Shown: positions 34,159 to 42,986, counted from the stretch's first letter. The stretch: 64,000 nucleotides of DNA from Alphaproteobacteria bacterium (GCA_021325215.1 JAJPHO010000189.1:20569-84568), one strand, 5' to 3'. Notes: generated by a model not told the origin, from the letters alone. A program made the numbers and translations.

Positions 34159-34737
34159 TCAGCCCTTGACGGTGACCGTGATGCTTGTCGGCGGGTGGCG
34201 CATCGAGATCGCGCCGTCATGGTCGAGCGTCTGCAGCAGCAGGTGATGCTGGCCCGGCGGCAAGGTCACGGTCATTTGCGGAATGCCGGCGGGGAAAGCG
34301 ATGTGCTGGGCGTCGGGCTTGAAGGCCGTGCCGACATCGAGCGCCGGGGAATCCACCAATAGAACGAAATGCGGTCCGCGCGGACGATGTTCGCCGGGCG
34401 GGGTCAGGCCGGTGCCCTCGGACGGGCCGCGGTCGTCGCGGTCGCCGCGCGGCGGCGGGGTGCCCTCGGGCGGGGGCGGCGGGCCCATATTGATGCCGGT
34501 GCCTTCCGACGGGCCGCGGGGGCCACCGCCGGCGAAGCCGATGCGGACGGTGAAATCATGATCGACCGTCGAGCCGTTGGCCGGCGACACCAGGGTCGGG
34601 CCGGGCCTCTCGTGATCGTGCTCGCGCATTTCCTGGGAGGATGCGGCGTCGCTGGCGATCATATTGACGGCCAGCATCAGGGCGAAGCGGCCGGAGACGG
34701 TAAAAGGCGAAAACAAGCGGAACATGCTCTGATCCAT
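34159..34737 (-). CDS. DUF4399-like periplasmic protein with Pro/Gly-rich insert
   Basis: A 192-residue protein with an N-terminal hydrophobic segment (FALMLAVNMIASDAASS). The outer parts resemble DUF4399 (SPANGSTVDHDFTVRIGFAGG at the front; PQMTVTLPPGQHHLLLQTL and ISMRHPPTSITVTVKG at the end). Between them lies a low-complexity insert, residues about 75-125, with two GPSEGTG copies and runs of Pro, Arg and Asp. Function unknown. The insert looks like a local expansion by repeat duplication. Confidence 0.7.
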   Translation of the reverse strand: MDQSMFRLFSPFTVSGRFALMLAVNMIASDAASSQEMREHDHERPGPTLVSPANGSTVDHDFTVRIGFAGGGPRGPSEGTGINMGPPPPPEGTPPPRGDRDDRGPSEGTGLTPPGEHRPRGPHFVLLVDSPALDVGTAFKPDAQHIAFPAGIPQMTVTLPPGQHHLLLQTLDHDGAISMRHPPTSITVTVKG

Positions 34738-34829
34738 ATTATTGTGACGAGCCTACTCTGCATGAGACGTTTTACGCCGCTATTTCCCTCAGGTTGTGTT
34801 TTTGTAACAGATCGGGTTTATAGGCGCCG

Positions 34830-35456
34830 ATGATCCTGACGCCCGTAGATTTAGCGGCGGTTCCGCGCCTGCTCGATGAATTTTCCGACGCCCTGCGCGA
34901 CCAGCCGGCGGCGCTGGCGGTGCTCGAGCGCATACGGGAAAGCCTGGCCGCGGTCGACGGCACCGACATCAGCCTGTCGCAGCGCGCCGATCATCATGAA
35001 CAGGCGCTCGGCCTGCTGCGCCGGTTCGGCCTGGGCATTCTCGACCAAGACCCGCAGGACGGCCTGACCTGGGACGGGCTGGCGGTGGCGGTCCGCATGG
35101 AACCGTCGGTTATCATCCACGAGGTCGCGCATTATCAGCTGGCCGCGCCGGAACGGCGCCATCTGCCGGATTTCGGATTGGGCGCTGGGCCGGAAAGCGG
35201 CGACAAGGCACGCGGCGAGGCCGGCCGCCGGGTGTTCGGCGTCGATTGCGACCGCGAGGAAGCGCTGGTTTCGCTGCTGGGCGTGCTGTGGGAGGCCGAG
35301 CTCGGCCAGCCGGCGGTGCTGGCGTTTCTCGAACAGAATTGGCTGGAAGGCGGCGCAAGCCCGCAAAATCTCAGCCATTTCATCCGCAATGTGACGGAAT
35401 TGATGGAGGGCGGCTTCATCGATGGCGAAGGCCGCCCCACCACCAGGCTCAGGTGA
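34830..35456 (+). CDS. Hypothetical protein with an HExxH-like motif
   Basis: A 208-residue, mainly helical, acidic cytoplasmic protein. It carries HEVAHYQLAAPERRHLPDFG at about residues 95-114, an HExxH signature that could bind zinc, and later CDREEALVSLLGVLWEAELG, where the Glu residues could serve as further ligands. There is no signal peptide. The family was not recognised. If zinc is bound, the protein would be a small metallopeptidase-like protein; the match could also be chance. Confidence 0.72.
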   Translation: MILTPVDLAAVPRLLDEFSDALRDQPAALAVLERIRESLAAVDGTDISLSQRADHHEQALGLLRRFGLGILDQDPQDGLTWDGLAVAVRMEPSVIIHEVAHYQLAAPERRHLPDFGLGAGPESGDKARGEAGRRVFGVDCDREEALVSLLGVLWEAELGQPAVLAFLEQNWLEGGASPQNLSHFIRNVTELMEGGFIDGEGRPTTRLR

Positions 35457-35459
35457 TCG

Positions 35460-35615
35460 CTATATGGCCCCGATGAGGGCCAGGACCAGCAGGATCACGA
35501 CGATCGCCCCCAGTCCGCCGCTCGGGTAATAGCCCCAGCCGGAGCTGTAAGGCCAGGTCGGCAGCGAGCCGATGAGCAGGAGAATGAGGACGACGAGCAG
35601 TATCGTTCTGATCAT
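35460..35615 (-). CDS. DUF3309-type small membrane protein
   Basis: A 51-residue protein: a hydrophobic helix (RTILLVVLILLLIGSLPTW), a short loop YSSGWGYYPSGG and a second helix (LGAIVVILLVLALIGAI). This two-helix pattern with the PTWPYSSGWGYYPSGG centre is typical of DUF3309. Such proteins are common near CsbD-type stress genes in alphaproteobacteria, as here. Function unknown. Confidence 0.82.
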   Translation of the reverse strand: MIRTILLVVLILLLIGSLPTWPYSSGWGYYPSGGLGAIVVILLVLALIGAI

Positions 35616-35642
35616 GGACGTTCCTCCGAGTGACTCCCTCGA

Positions 35643-35828
35643 TCAGTGCTTCTTCGCCGCGTCCCGCACCGCATCCTTGACGCTGCCGGCAGCGTTTTGA
35701 GCCTTGCCGGCCAGTTTGTCGGCGGCGCCTTCGGCTTTCAGCTTGTTGTCGCCGAGGATCTTGCCGGCCATTTCCTTCACCGAGCCTTTGGCTTGTTTGG
35801 CCGAGCCGGCCATGCGGTCCTTATCCAT
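35643..35828 (-). CDS. CsbD-family stress protein
   Basis: A 61-residue hydrophilic protein: MDKDRMAGSAKQAKGSVKEM and AGKILGDNKLKAEGAADKLAGKAQNAAG, the CsbD signature. ATG 35828 is preceded by AAAGGA. CsbD-like proteins accumulate under general stress; their biochemical role is unknown. The gene precedes the DUF3309 gene on the same strand, 27 bp apart, and both may form one stress-induced unit. Confidence 0.9.
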   Translation of the reverse strand: MDKDRMAGSAKQAKGSVKEMAGKILGDNKLKAEGAADKLAGKAQNAAGSVKDAVRDAAKKH

Positions 35829-35906
35829 GATGAATTCCTTTCCAGGGCATAGGGTCCCCCATCGGTTCATGATGAACCTCAGGAGCCGCAGCGCTAGCCT
35901 CGGAAA

Positions 35907-36563
35907 TTACTCAGGGATTTCGGAAACCTCCCACGCCGCGGCGAGCGCCAGGCGGGCCAGCTCGGGCAGGGATTTGGCACCGGTCTTGCGCATGATCACC
36001 GCGCGGTGATTCTCCACCGTGCGCTGGCTGATGCCGAGATCGGCGGCGATATTCTTGCTGGGCGCGCCGGCCAGGACCATTTCCATGATCTGCTGCTGAC
36101 GGGGCGTCAGGCGGGCGATCTGCCCGGCCGCGACCGTTCTTCCGCGCGCACGGCGGCGGTTCCGGCGCGAGGTCACCAGCGCCTGGTCGATGCGGGCCAG
36201 CAGTTCCTTGGTGCCGATCGGCTTTTCGATCACGTCTTCGGCGCCGGCCCGCATGGCCTCGACCGCCATCGGAACACCGCCATGGCCGGTGATGATGATG
36301 GTGGGCAAAGGCGCGCCGCTGTCTTTCAGGCGGCGCAGCAATTCGACGCCGTCCATGCCGGGCAGATGGGCGTCTGCCAGCAGGCATCCGTCGATTCCAG
36401 GCCTGTAGCGTTCGATGAATTCCTCGCCGGTCGCGAAATCGCGGACCTTGCGTCCGTCATCTTCGAGAATGGCCCGCAACGTTTCGCGGACAAGGTCGTC
36501 GTCATCGACGATGAAGACCGTGGGGGGCTCGCAAGCCCTGATAATGGTCGCTCCAGTAGCCAT
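35907..36563 (-). CDS. FixJ-family response regulator
   Basis: A 218-residue regulator. The receiver has the acidic pair in VFIVDDDDLVRETL, phosphoacceptor Asp in CLLADAHLPGMDG and Lys in VIEKPIGTKELL. The DNA-binding domain is LuxR-like (LTPRQQQIMEMVLAGAPSKN, DLGISQRTVENHRAVIMRKTGAKSL). The start ATG 36563 was placed at the receiver start. No cognate kinase gene lies next to it. The 265 bp upstream (36564-36828) hold no ORF and probably carry its promoter. Confidence 0.9.
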   Translation of the reverse strand: MATGATIIRACEPPTVFIVDDDDLVRETLRAILEDDGRKVRDFATGEEFIERYRPGIDGCLLADAHLPGMDGVELLRRLKDSGAPLPTIIITGHGGVPMAVEAMRAGAEDVIEKPIGTKELLARIDQALVTSRRNRRRARGRTVAAGQIARLTPRQQQIMEMVLAGAPSKNIAADLGISQRTVENHRAVIMRKTGAKSLPELARLALAAAWEVSEIPE

Positions 36564-36843
36564 GAGTCCGGCTTTTCCTCCCGTTTTGACCGCCCTGCGG
36601 GAGTGAGGACGTAAACACCTAGTTAATGGAGCGGGCGGAAATTTCCAAGCCGAAGGGGCGTGACCATTTTGGGGCGGGGAACCAAGGCGCGCTCCCAACC
36701 AAGCCTCTAACGCGCAGCGGGGGCGGGCGGTTCCGTCCGGGCGCCGGGAGTATCGTCGTCGGGCTCTTTTTGACCACGGGCCATGGCCGGCGCCGGGTGC
36801 TAAGCCTGAGGATCGGGGGCGCATATTTGTGAAGGCCTCGATC

Positions 36844-37083
36844 ATGACGGCTTGGCTTGCCGCTTTATGCACATTGATTCCGGTTTTTCTGGTGCCGGCG
36901 TTCGCTTCCTTCGGCGGCACCTCGACGCGCCGGGTGATCGCCGGCCAGGCGGCGGGTTATCTGCTGACCTTCATCCTGGCGGCGGCGACCTTCGTCTTCG
37001 ACCAGGGCGCCTTTCTCGATCTGGCGCTGGCGCTCGCGGTGGTCAACCTGCTGGGCGCCCTGACGCTGGAGGCCTGGATATGA
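36844..37083 (+). CDS. MrpF/MnhF-like antiporter subunit
   Basis: A 79-residue protein with three hydrophobic helices, ending in FLDLALALAVVNLLGALTLE, the typical end of MrpF (FLDVALVLALVxFLGTxA). MrpF is a small subunit of the Mrp-type Na+(K+)/H+ antiporter. ATG 36844 has GAAGG upstream; GTG 36829 is an alternative. It overlaps the next gene by ATGA. The other Mrp subunits (A-E) are not in the window. Confidence 0.75.
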   Translation: MTAWLAALCTLIPVFLVPAFASFGGTSTRRVIAGQAAGYLLTFILAAATFVFDQGAFLDLALALAVVNLLGALTLEAWI

Positions 37084-37400
37084 GCGGGAACTGGGCCGTC
37101 GACGCGCTGCTCTGCTTTGCCGTGGCCGCCGCATGGATAGCCTGCTTTGGCTTCGTGTGCCGGCGCAGAGCCCTCGACAGCCTGCATTATCCCAGCATCA
37201 TCGCCTCGGTTACCGGTTCCGCGTTGGCACTGGCCGGCCTGTTCACCGAAGGATTGACCGTGCGGGCGGGCAAGCTGCTGCTGCTCGACGCTTTGGCCCT
37301 GATCTCCGCCCTGGTCCTCGCCCACGCTCTGGCCCGCAGCGCGCTGCGCCGCGCACGGCAGCAGATCGAGAGCGGAGTGATGATCGACCGCCGGGAATGA
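37080..37400 (+). CDS. MrpG/MnhG-like antiporter subunit
   Basis: A 106-residue membrane protein with three predicted helices and the MrpG-like stretch RALDSLHYPSIIASVTGSAL, followed by LLLLDALALISALVLAHALARSAL. MrpG subunits usually carry a DxxxRLHAxxxxxT motif; here RALDSLHYPSIIAS is its counterpart. The gene is translationally coupled to mrpF-like 36844. An F-G pair without the ion-translocating subunits is unusual. It converges with lrgB, with no gap. Confidence 0.72.
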   Translation: MSGNWAVDALLCFAVAAAWIACFGFVCRRRALDSLHYPSIIASVTGSALALAGLFTEGLTVRAGKLLLLDALALISALVLAHALARSALRRARQQIESGVMIDRRE

Positions 37401-38123
37401 CTATTTGAACCAGCCCGCCAGCAGCGGCACGACGATCGCGGTCACCACGCCGTTCAATCCCATCGCCAAGCCCGAAAAAGCACCAGCCGTCTGGCTCTCG
37501 GCCAGGGCGCGCGCCGTGCCGATGCCATGCGAGGCGGTGCCCATGGCGAGGCCGCGGGCGCGGGCGTCGCGGATCTTCAGGCGGTCCAGCACCCAGGGTC
37601 CGACCACCGCGCCGATGATGCCGGTCAGCAGCACCAGCGCCGCGGTCAGCGAGGGCAGGCCGCCGACCTGTTCGGCGACGCCCATGGCGATCGGCGTGGT
37701 GACCGATTTCGGCGCGGCGGACAGCACGGTCTGCGGCGCGGCGCCCAGCGCCTGAGCGATCCACATCGCGCTGAGGCTGGCGACGATCGAGCCGACGATC
37801 AGCGCCGTCGCCACCGCATGCATCGAGCGGCGCAGCGTATGGAGCTGGCGATAGAGCGGCAGGGCCAGCGCGACCGTGGCCGGACCCAGCAGGAAATGGA
37901 CGAACTGGGCGCCCTGGAAATAGGTCTGGTAATCGGTGCCGGTCAGCTTGAGCAGCACGATCAGCAGCACCACCGAGACCAATACCGGATTGAGAAAGGG
38001 CGTGCCCTTGGCCTTGAGATAGGCCCATCGTCCGGCCAGATAGGCGAGCAGGGTCAGCGACAGGCCGAGCAGCGGCTGGGCGGCCAGGTAAACCCAGATG
38101 GTCTGCAGGTCGGCGGGGATCAT
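37401..38123 (-). CDS. lrgB: LrgB-family membrane protein
   Basis: A 240-residue membrane protein of the LrgB/CidB family with about seven helices. Characteristic are GPATVALALPLYRQL, SVTTPIAMGVAEQVGGLPSL, VLLTGIIGAVVGPWVLD and ARGLAMGTASHGIGTARAL. LrgA/LrgB proteins influence murein hydrolase activity and transport small organic acids such as pyruvate. The start overlaps lrgA by ATGA, so the two form one operon. Confidence 0.92.
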   Translation of the reverse strand: MIPADLQTIWVYLAAQPLLGLSLTLLAYLAGRWAYLKAKGTPFLNPVLVSVVLLIVLLKLTGTDYQTYFQGAQFVHFLLGPATVALALPLYRQLHTLRRSMHAVATALIVGSIVASLSAMWIAQALGAAPQTVLSAAPKSVTTPIAMGVAEQVGGLPSLTAALVLLTGIIGAVVGPWVLDRLKIRDARARGLAMGTASHGIGTARALAESQTAGAFSGLAMGLNGVVTAIVVPLLAGWFK

Positions 38124-38467
38124 GGCTGATCTCCCGGCTTGGCCAGGCGCTGCATCAGCCAGGCGGTGACGCCGATGGTCAGCGCGGTCGAGACCACCAG
38201 CGAGACCAGGATCGGCAGCCATTGCGACAGGATCAGATCGAGATGCAGCATGATGCCGACGCCGGCCGGCACGAACAGCAGCGACAGATGGGAGAGCAGC
38301 GAGCCGGCGGTTTCCTCCAGCTTGGCCGAGGGGCCGCCGCGCCAGACCAGGCCGGCGAACAGCAGCCCCATGCCGATCACCGGCCCCGGAACCGGCAGAT
38401 GGATCAGCCTGACCAGCACTTCGCCGGCCAGCTGGCACACCAGGATCAGGGCCAGGCTTTCAATCAT
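38120..38467 (-). CDS. lrgA: LrgA/CidA-family holin-like membrane protein
   Basis: A 115-residue protein with four hydrophobic helices: LILVCQLAGEVLVRLIHLPV, PGPVIGMGLLFAGLVW, SHLSLLFVPAGVGIMLHLDL and ILVSLVVSTALTIGVTAWLM. The LPVPGPVIGM and FVPAGVG motifs are diagnostic of CidA/LrgA. It is the first gene of the lrgAB operon. Confidence 0.92.
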   Translation of the reverse strand: MIESLALILVCQLAGEVLVRLIHLPVPGPVIGMGLLFAGLVWRGGPSAKLEETAGSLLSHLSLLFVPAGVGIMLHLDLILSQWLPILVSLVVSTALTIGVTAWLMQRLAKPGDQP

Positions 38468-38513
38468 CGAACTCTCCCGCTGTCGCGCTCGTCAGGCGGG
38501 AGAGGATAGGGCT

Positions 38514-41327
38514 TTAGACCAGCACCAGCCAGTGCTGGGCATCTGCGGGATGCGCAGAGGTGACCTGCACGTCGCTGATGAATTCGCCCGAATTGCTGAA
38601 ATCGGCCAGTACCTGGGCGTGGGCCGCCAGTTCCGCGGCGGCGTAGGCGGCGGTACCGGCGGCGAGGCCATTGGTGAACTGATTGATGATGGTCAGATAG
38701 AAGGTGACCGCCGCGGCATTGTCCGGCGCCCGGTGCAGCAGATTGTTGTAGGTGTCGGTGATGAACTGCGTGTCGCCCGTCGCGCTCTGCGCGTAAGTGT
38801 GCGCATTGGTGTATTCCGGCGAGGACAGGAAGGATTCGGCGAAATTGATGATGGTCAGGCTCGGATTGGCCGAAGCCTCCTGCTCGTAGTAATTCAGCCC
38901 GGCGACGTCCGGCGTGCGGGCGAAGACGGCGGCATAGAGGTTGGCGACCTGGGCCGAGGAGACCGCTCCGGCGGCGGACGGCGTTTCGCTCGCCACGAAC
39001 AGGGTGTGGTCGGAGAATTGCAGCGCGGTGACGTCGCTGAGCGCGGTGGTGCCGCCGCCGCTCTTGGTGACGTCGAAGGTGCCGGCCTGGGCGGTCGAGG
39101 CGAAGCTGTACTGGCTTGCCGTGCCGCTGAACACCACCACCGTGGCCAGGTTGGGCATGCCCTGGATCGAGGCTTCGGTGCCGGTCGCGGTGACGTCGAG
39201 CACCATGGTGGAGTCGATGATCGACAGCACGCCGCGGTCGGCGGAAAGCTGGGCCGACGTGATCGTCTCGGTCGGGATGCCGCTGTCGGTCAGGGTAATG
39301 CCCAGCAGCGCCCAGTTCGGCATCATTTCTTCGAGATGGTCGAGATTGGCGAACACGGTGGCGGCGCTGTCGGTCACCGCCACCTGGAAGGGCGTCTCGC
39401 CCTGGTCGAAGGCGGTCAGAGCGGCGGAAACGGAATAGCCGATATCGACCGGCACCTGGGTGATGTCGCTGGTGTTGGAGCCGTCGGTGGCGGTGATGTC
39501 GAGTACCGCGATGCCCGAGCTGGAGGAGGCGGTGTAGGTTAGCTTGGCGAGGTCGCCGGCGCTTACCTCGACTTGTCCGCCGCTGCCGCCGCCCTGCAGA
39601 TCCTGCGCGCCGTTGAGACTGATGCTTCCGCCGCCGGACTCGATCGAGACGAAATATTTCAGGCCCGACTCGCCCGCCAGCGGCCCGGACAGCGAGAACA
39701 GATCGGCGACCGAGACCGACGAGGAGCGGGCGACGATGGTGTCGACCGTGGGCAGGATGGTCAGCAGGGTCGAATCGACGCTCCAATAGACCTCGGTCGG
39801 CGTGGTCCAGCCGGTGCCGTCATTGCCCGAAATGAACAGATCGACATTGCCGCCGGCGGCGCCGGTGGAAATGCTCAGCTTGCCGAAATCGGCCGCGGAC
39901 ACCACCACTTCGCCGGCCGCCTGCTGCGCGGCGGTGGCGAGATTGGTCGCCCCATTGAGGTTGAGCGCGCCGGTTCCCAGCAGCTCGATCTTGTATTCGG
40001 TGATGGTCAGGCCGGCGGTATCGATCGGCTTGACCAGCGGCGAAAGCGCGATATTGCTCTGCGCGCTGAAGGTGAGCGCGCTCTCGTTGAAGCCGGCATT
40101 GGTGCTGATGGCCAGCCCGGTGATCTGTTCGGCGAAATTGAAGACGGCGTCGGGGGCGGCGGAATTGTCGATGGCGAAATCGCCGTCGACGCCGACCACG
40201 TCGCTCATCGAGACCTCGAACTGGGTCACATAGGTCTGGCCCGGCTCGACGCCCCAGGGATTGCGCACGATGAAGTCGCCGGTGCTGGCGTCGTAGCCGA
40301 TCACCGCGAAGGCGTGATCGCCGACCAGCAGCGTCTGGCCTTGGGCGTTGACGGTGTCCTGCGCATTGGGGCCGGTTTCCAGCACCACGTCGTTGCCGGC
40401 CTGCACGGCCTCGATGATGATGTTCTTGTAGGACAGCCAGTTGGCGCTGCTGCTGGTCAGATATTCGACGCTCGACGTATTGACCAGATTGGTCAGCACG
40501 TCGAAGGCGCTGTCCGCCGAGATGTTGTTGTAGGAATTGACCGCCGGGTGGTCGATGTTGCCGGTGGCGCTGAGCTGGGCATAAGCCTTTTCGACCAGCG
40601 AGGCCCACAGGCCCTGATTGCTGCCGTCGACGCCGTCATTGTAGAGCAGATAGCCCTGATAGGTGGGCAGCTGGGTGTTGACGGTGACCCAGGTCTCCTT
40701 GCCGTCGACATAGAAGCGCACGCCATAGACGCCGTTGCCGTCATTGACGAACATCGAATTGATCAGATTGGGATGGTTCTCGACCATCTCGATCATGCCC
40801 GAGCACAGCTCGCAATCGCCGTCATAGCCCTGGGCGACGTCGGCCACCTGGGCGACGCCCGAGATGCCGAACAATTTGTAGGCGCTGTAGCTCGTATAGG
40901 TCGGATTGACGGTCGGTTGCGTGCTGTCGCTGCTGGCGGTCGGATCGGGAAGGTCGGTGCCGAGGAACCATTTGCCGATCAGTTCGTTCAGCTGCTGCGT
41001 GCTGGTGCCGACCGTCAGATTGCCCAGCGCCGTCGCCGTCGCGCTGCCGCCATTCCAGGTCGCGTTGGCGGCGCTGCCTTCGGCCAGCTGGTAGAAGATC
41101 GAGGCGACATACCCCGAGGCAGCCAGCGCGTCGTCCGGATTTTCCAGGTTGAGCGCGATCGTCTGCAGATCGGCCAGTTCCGATGCCGTGACCGGACCCT
41201 GCTTGGCGACATCCTGCAGAACCGTCAGGGCGCCGGCATAGGACAGCGAACCGCTGGCGGTGAGGGATTCCATGTCCGACTTGATGCCGGCATTGGTGAG
41301 CGAGCTGATCCAGGAGACGGTCGTCAT
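38514..41327 (-). CDS. Calpain-like (C2) cysteine protease with C-terminal DUF4214 domain
   Basis: A 937-residue protein. Residues about 130-420 form a calpain-type papain-fold domain. The nucleophile is in VAQGYDGDCELCSGM (calpain pattern QGxxGDC), the His in LVGDHAFAVIGYD and the Asn in FIVRNPWGVEPGQ. Residues about 430-760 are Ser/Thr/Gly-rich beta repeats resembling adhesin or cadherin-like modules. The C-terminus holds two DUF4214-type units (YAAVFARTPDVAGLNYYEQE and YNNLLHRAPDNAAAVTFYL), common in secreted calcium-binding proteins. There is no N-terminal signal, which suggests type I secretion, although no RTX nonapeptides are evident. It overlaps the upstream lipoprotein gene by 4 bp. 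Confidence 0.85.
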   Translation of the reverse strand: MTTVSWISSLTNAGIKSDMESLTASGSLSYAGALTVLQDVAKQGPVTASELADLQTIALNLENPDDALAASGYVASIFYQLAEGSAANATWNGGSATATALGNLTVGTSTQQLNELIGKWFLGTDLPDPTASSDSTQPTVNPTYTSYSAYKLFGISGVAQVADVAQGYDGDCELCSGMIEMVENHPNLINSMFVNDGNGVYGVRFYVDGKETWVTVNTQLPTYQGYLLYNDGVDGSNQGLWASLVEKAYAQLSATGNIDHPAVNSYNNISADSAFDVLTNLVNTSSVEYLTSSSANWLSYKNIIIEAVQAGNDVVLETGPNAQDTVNAQGQTLLVGDHAFAVIGYDASTGDFIVRNPWGVEPGQTYVTQFEVSMSDVVGVDGDFAIDNSAAPDAVFNFAEQITGLAISTNAGFNESALTFSAQSNIALSPLVKPIDTAGLTITEYKIELLGTGALNLNGATNLATAAQQAAGEVVVSAADFGKLSISTGAAGGNVDLFISGNDGTGWTTPTEVYWSVDSTLLTILPTVDTIVARSSSVSVADLFSLSGPLAGESGLKYFVSIESGGGSISLNGAQDLQGGGSGGQVEVSAGDLAKLTYTASSSSGIAVLDITATDGSNTSDITQVPVDIGYSVSAALTAFDQGETPFQVAVTDSAATVFANLDHLEEMMPNWALLGITLTDSGIPTETITSAQLSADRGVLSIIDSTMVLDVTATGTEASIQGMPNLATVVVFSGTASQYSFASTAQAGTFDVTKSGGGTTALSDVTALQFSDHTLFVASETPSAAGAVSSAQVANLYAAVFARTPDVAGLNYYEQEASANPSLTIINFAESFLSSPEYTNAHTYAQSATGDTQFITDTYNNLLHRAPDNAAAVTFYLTIINQFTNGLAAGTAAYAAAELAAHAQVLADFSNSGEFISDVQVTSAHPADAQHWLVLV

Positions 41328-42319
41328 TTCAATCCTGACATCTGATGGGCGAATTCCTGACCGGCTGGGCGCAGCCGGCCCTGTTCGTCGAAAAGAGAAA
41401 CGCTGTCCTCGCCGTCGAACGAGGTCCAGATGGCGACCTTCACGCCGCCGGCCATCGCCGCGCGCATCAGAGGTCTCACGTGGCGCGGGTCGGAATCCGT
41501 GCGGCGCAGCGACAGATCGGTGCAGGCCGCCGGCTTGCCGGTCAGCCGTCCGATGGCCTCGATGGTCTGGGCCAGGGCCGCGGCGTCGCCGCCGTTCCAG
41601 CGGAAATTGACCATGTCGACCGACGCGGCGCGATAGATCGGCAGCAGCGCATCGGCGCCCTGCAGCAATCTCTCGCGCATATCGGGCGGAACCTCGTCGG
41701 CGCGGCGATAAGAGCAGACTGTGCCGAGGCGGTCATAGAAGGCGCGTTTGGCATAGTCGCAGGCGAGGTCGGGCTTGCCGTCCTTCAGCAATTGAAGCCA
41801 GGTGGCGGCGGTCACGGAGTCGTAGGACAGGCCGCCATTGGCGCAGCGTATGCCGCGCTGATGCGAGACCTTGCAGGCGGTTTCCAGTTCCTTGCGGTAA
41901 TCGACCGCGGTGCCGGCGAAACGATAGAGGCGGTTTTCCTCCTCCTCGACCACCAGCAGGGCCGGGTGCCATTGATCGAGCATGGCGCCGACGACGCGAC
42001 CATAGGCGTCGGCATCCTCGGGCGGGGCGGAGGGGCGGCGGGGCGGGGCGTCGCGTCCGGTATTGCGCACGGTCAGGGCAAGCGACAGGCCGCTCTTGGC
42101 CAGGGCGCGGCAGGCGGCGCAATTGGGATCGGCGCGCCAGCGGTCGACATAGAGGGTGGGGGGACGGAACCAGGCTACGTCGAGAGCGCCGGCCCGCGCC
42201 GCCATCAGCGTGTAATCCTGACCGGGGGCCGGCCATAGCGCCACGCCGAACGGATTCTCGGCCCGCGACGCGGAACAGGCCGCCAGCAAAAGTAGAACTA
42301 GAATAAACCTACGTAGCAT
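41324..42319 (-). CDS. Putative lipoprotein co-translated with the calpain-like protein
   Basis: A 331-residue protein with a lipoprotein signal (LRRFILVLLLLAACSAS; lipobox LAAC). The rest looks like a TIM-barrel glycosidase-type fold: LALTVRNTGRDAPPRR, VVGAMLDQWHPALLVVEEEE, GIRCANGGLSYDSVTAATW, YRAASVDMVNFRWNGGDAA, KVAIWTSFDGEDSVSLF. The paired acids in VVEEEEN and near the C-terminal strand could be catalytic, but no family was identified. ATGA overlap with the following gene points to a shared function. Confidence 0.72.
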   Translation of the reverse strand: MLRRFILVLLLLAACSASRAENPFGVALWPAPGQDYTLMAARAGALDVAWFRPPTLYVDRWRADPNCAACRALAKSGLSLALTVRNTGRDAPPRRPSAPPEDADAYGRVVGAMLDQWHPALLVVEEEENRLYRFAGTAVDYRKELETACKVSHQRGIRCANGGLSYDSVTAATWLQLLKDGKPDLACDYAKRAFYDRLGTVCSYRRADEVPPDMRERLLQGADALLPIYRAASVDMVNFRWNGGDAAALAQTIEAIGRLTGKPAACTDLSLRRTDSDPRHVRPLMRAAMAGGVKVAIWTSFDGEDSVSLFDEQGRLRPAGQEFAHQMSGLK

Positions 42320-42404
42320 GGCGGTATCATGCTCAAGCGCGCGGATGGCGCCAAGCCGAAAATCGGCTATGGTTGATGACAATTTGGTTCCAGGAGTACC
42401 GGTC

Positions 42405-42986
42405 TTGCGCTTGTCCCGTTTCGCTTCCGCCGTTCTGCCCGCCTTGGCCACCCTGGCCTTCGCCGGCGCGGCTTCGGCCCAGTCCACCACGCCCAAGCTG
42501 GTCCTCGGCAAATATGAGAGCGCGCTCAAGCTGATGGATCAGGGGCAGTGCGAGAAGGCCAAGGACATGCTGTTCCCGTCGGGACACATGGTCGAGGGTG
42601 ACGAGCTGGCGATAGAGGATATCGGCGAATGCTATCTCAAGGCCGCCGGCAAGCAGCCCGATGCCGACGCTGCGCAGAAGATGCGTGAGACCGGCGCCGG
42701 CTGGGTGCTGCGCGCCGCCGACATGGGCGTGCGCGAGGGTCAGGCTACGGCGGTGAAGCTCTATCTCGACGGAAAGATCTTTGTCACCGACCCCTATGAA
42801 GCGGCCAAATGGTATCTGCTGTGGCAGGCCAACCGCAGCCAACTGCAGCTCGGCCTGGTCGAATTCGACTCAGGCCTGGCCCGGCAGGTCAACGCCTATG
42901 GCGCCGATGTGTGGGGCGAGGCGCGGACCCGCGCCCAGCATTGGAACAGGACTATTTTGCGGCCGGCGCAGTCTGAGGCGGAGTAG
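42405..42986 (+). CDS. Secreted Sel1-like protein
   Basis: A 193-residue secreted protein. The TTG start at 42405 was chosen because AGGAG lies 8-9 nt upstream and the signal peptide (SRFASAVLPALATLAFAGAASA) follows at once; upstream ATG codons would add unlikely leader sequence. The middle contains an LCN-type helical repeat, LRAADMGVREGQATAVKLYL and PYEAAKWYLLWQA, resembling a Sel1/TPR unit. Function unknown. It is divergent from the lipoprotein gene at 42319 and its 3' end overlaps the next minus-strand gene by 35 bp. Confidence 0.72.
   Translation: MRLSRFASAVLPALATLAFAGAASAQSTTPKLVLGKYESALKLMDQGQCEKAKDMLFPSGHMVEGDELAIEDIGECYLKAAGKQPDADAAQKMRETGAGWVLRAADMGVREGQATAVKLYLDGKIFVTDPYEAAKWYLLWQANRSQLQLGLVEFDSGLARQVNAYGADVWGEARTRAQHWNRTILRPAQSEAE

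Noticed and set aside
39573..41345. 590-codon plus-strand open frame
   Set aside because: It is a shadow of the calpain-like gene; composition is Gly/Ile/Asp/Arg-biased as expected from reversed codons.
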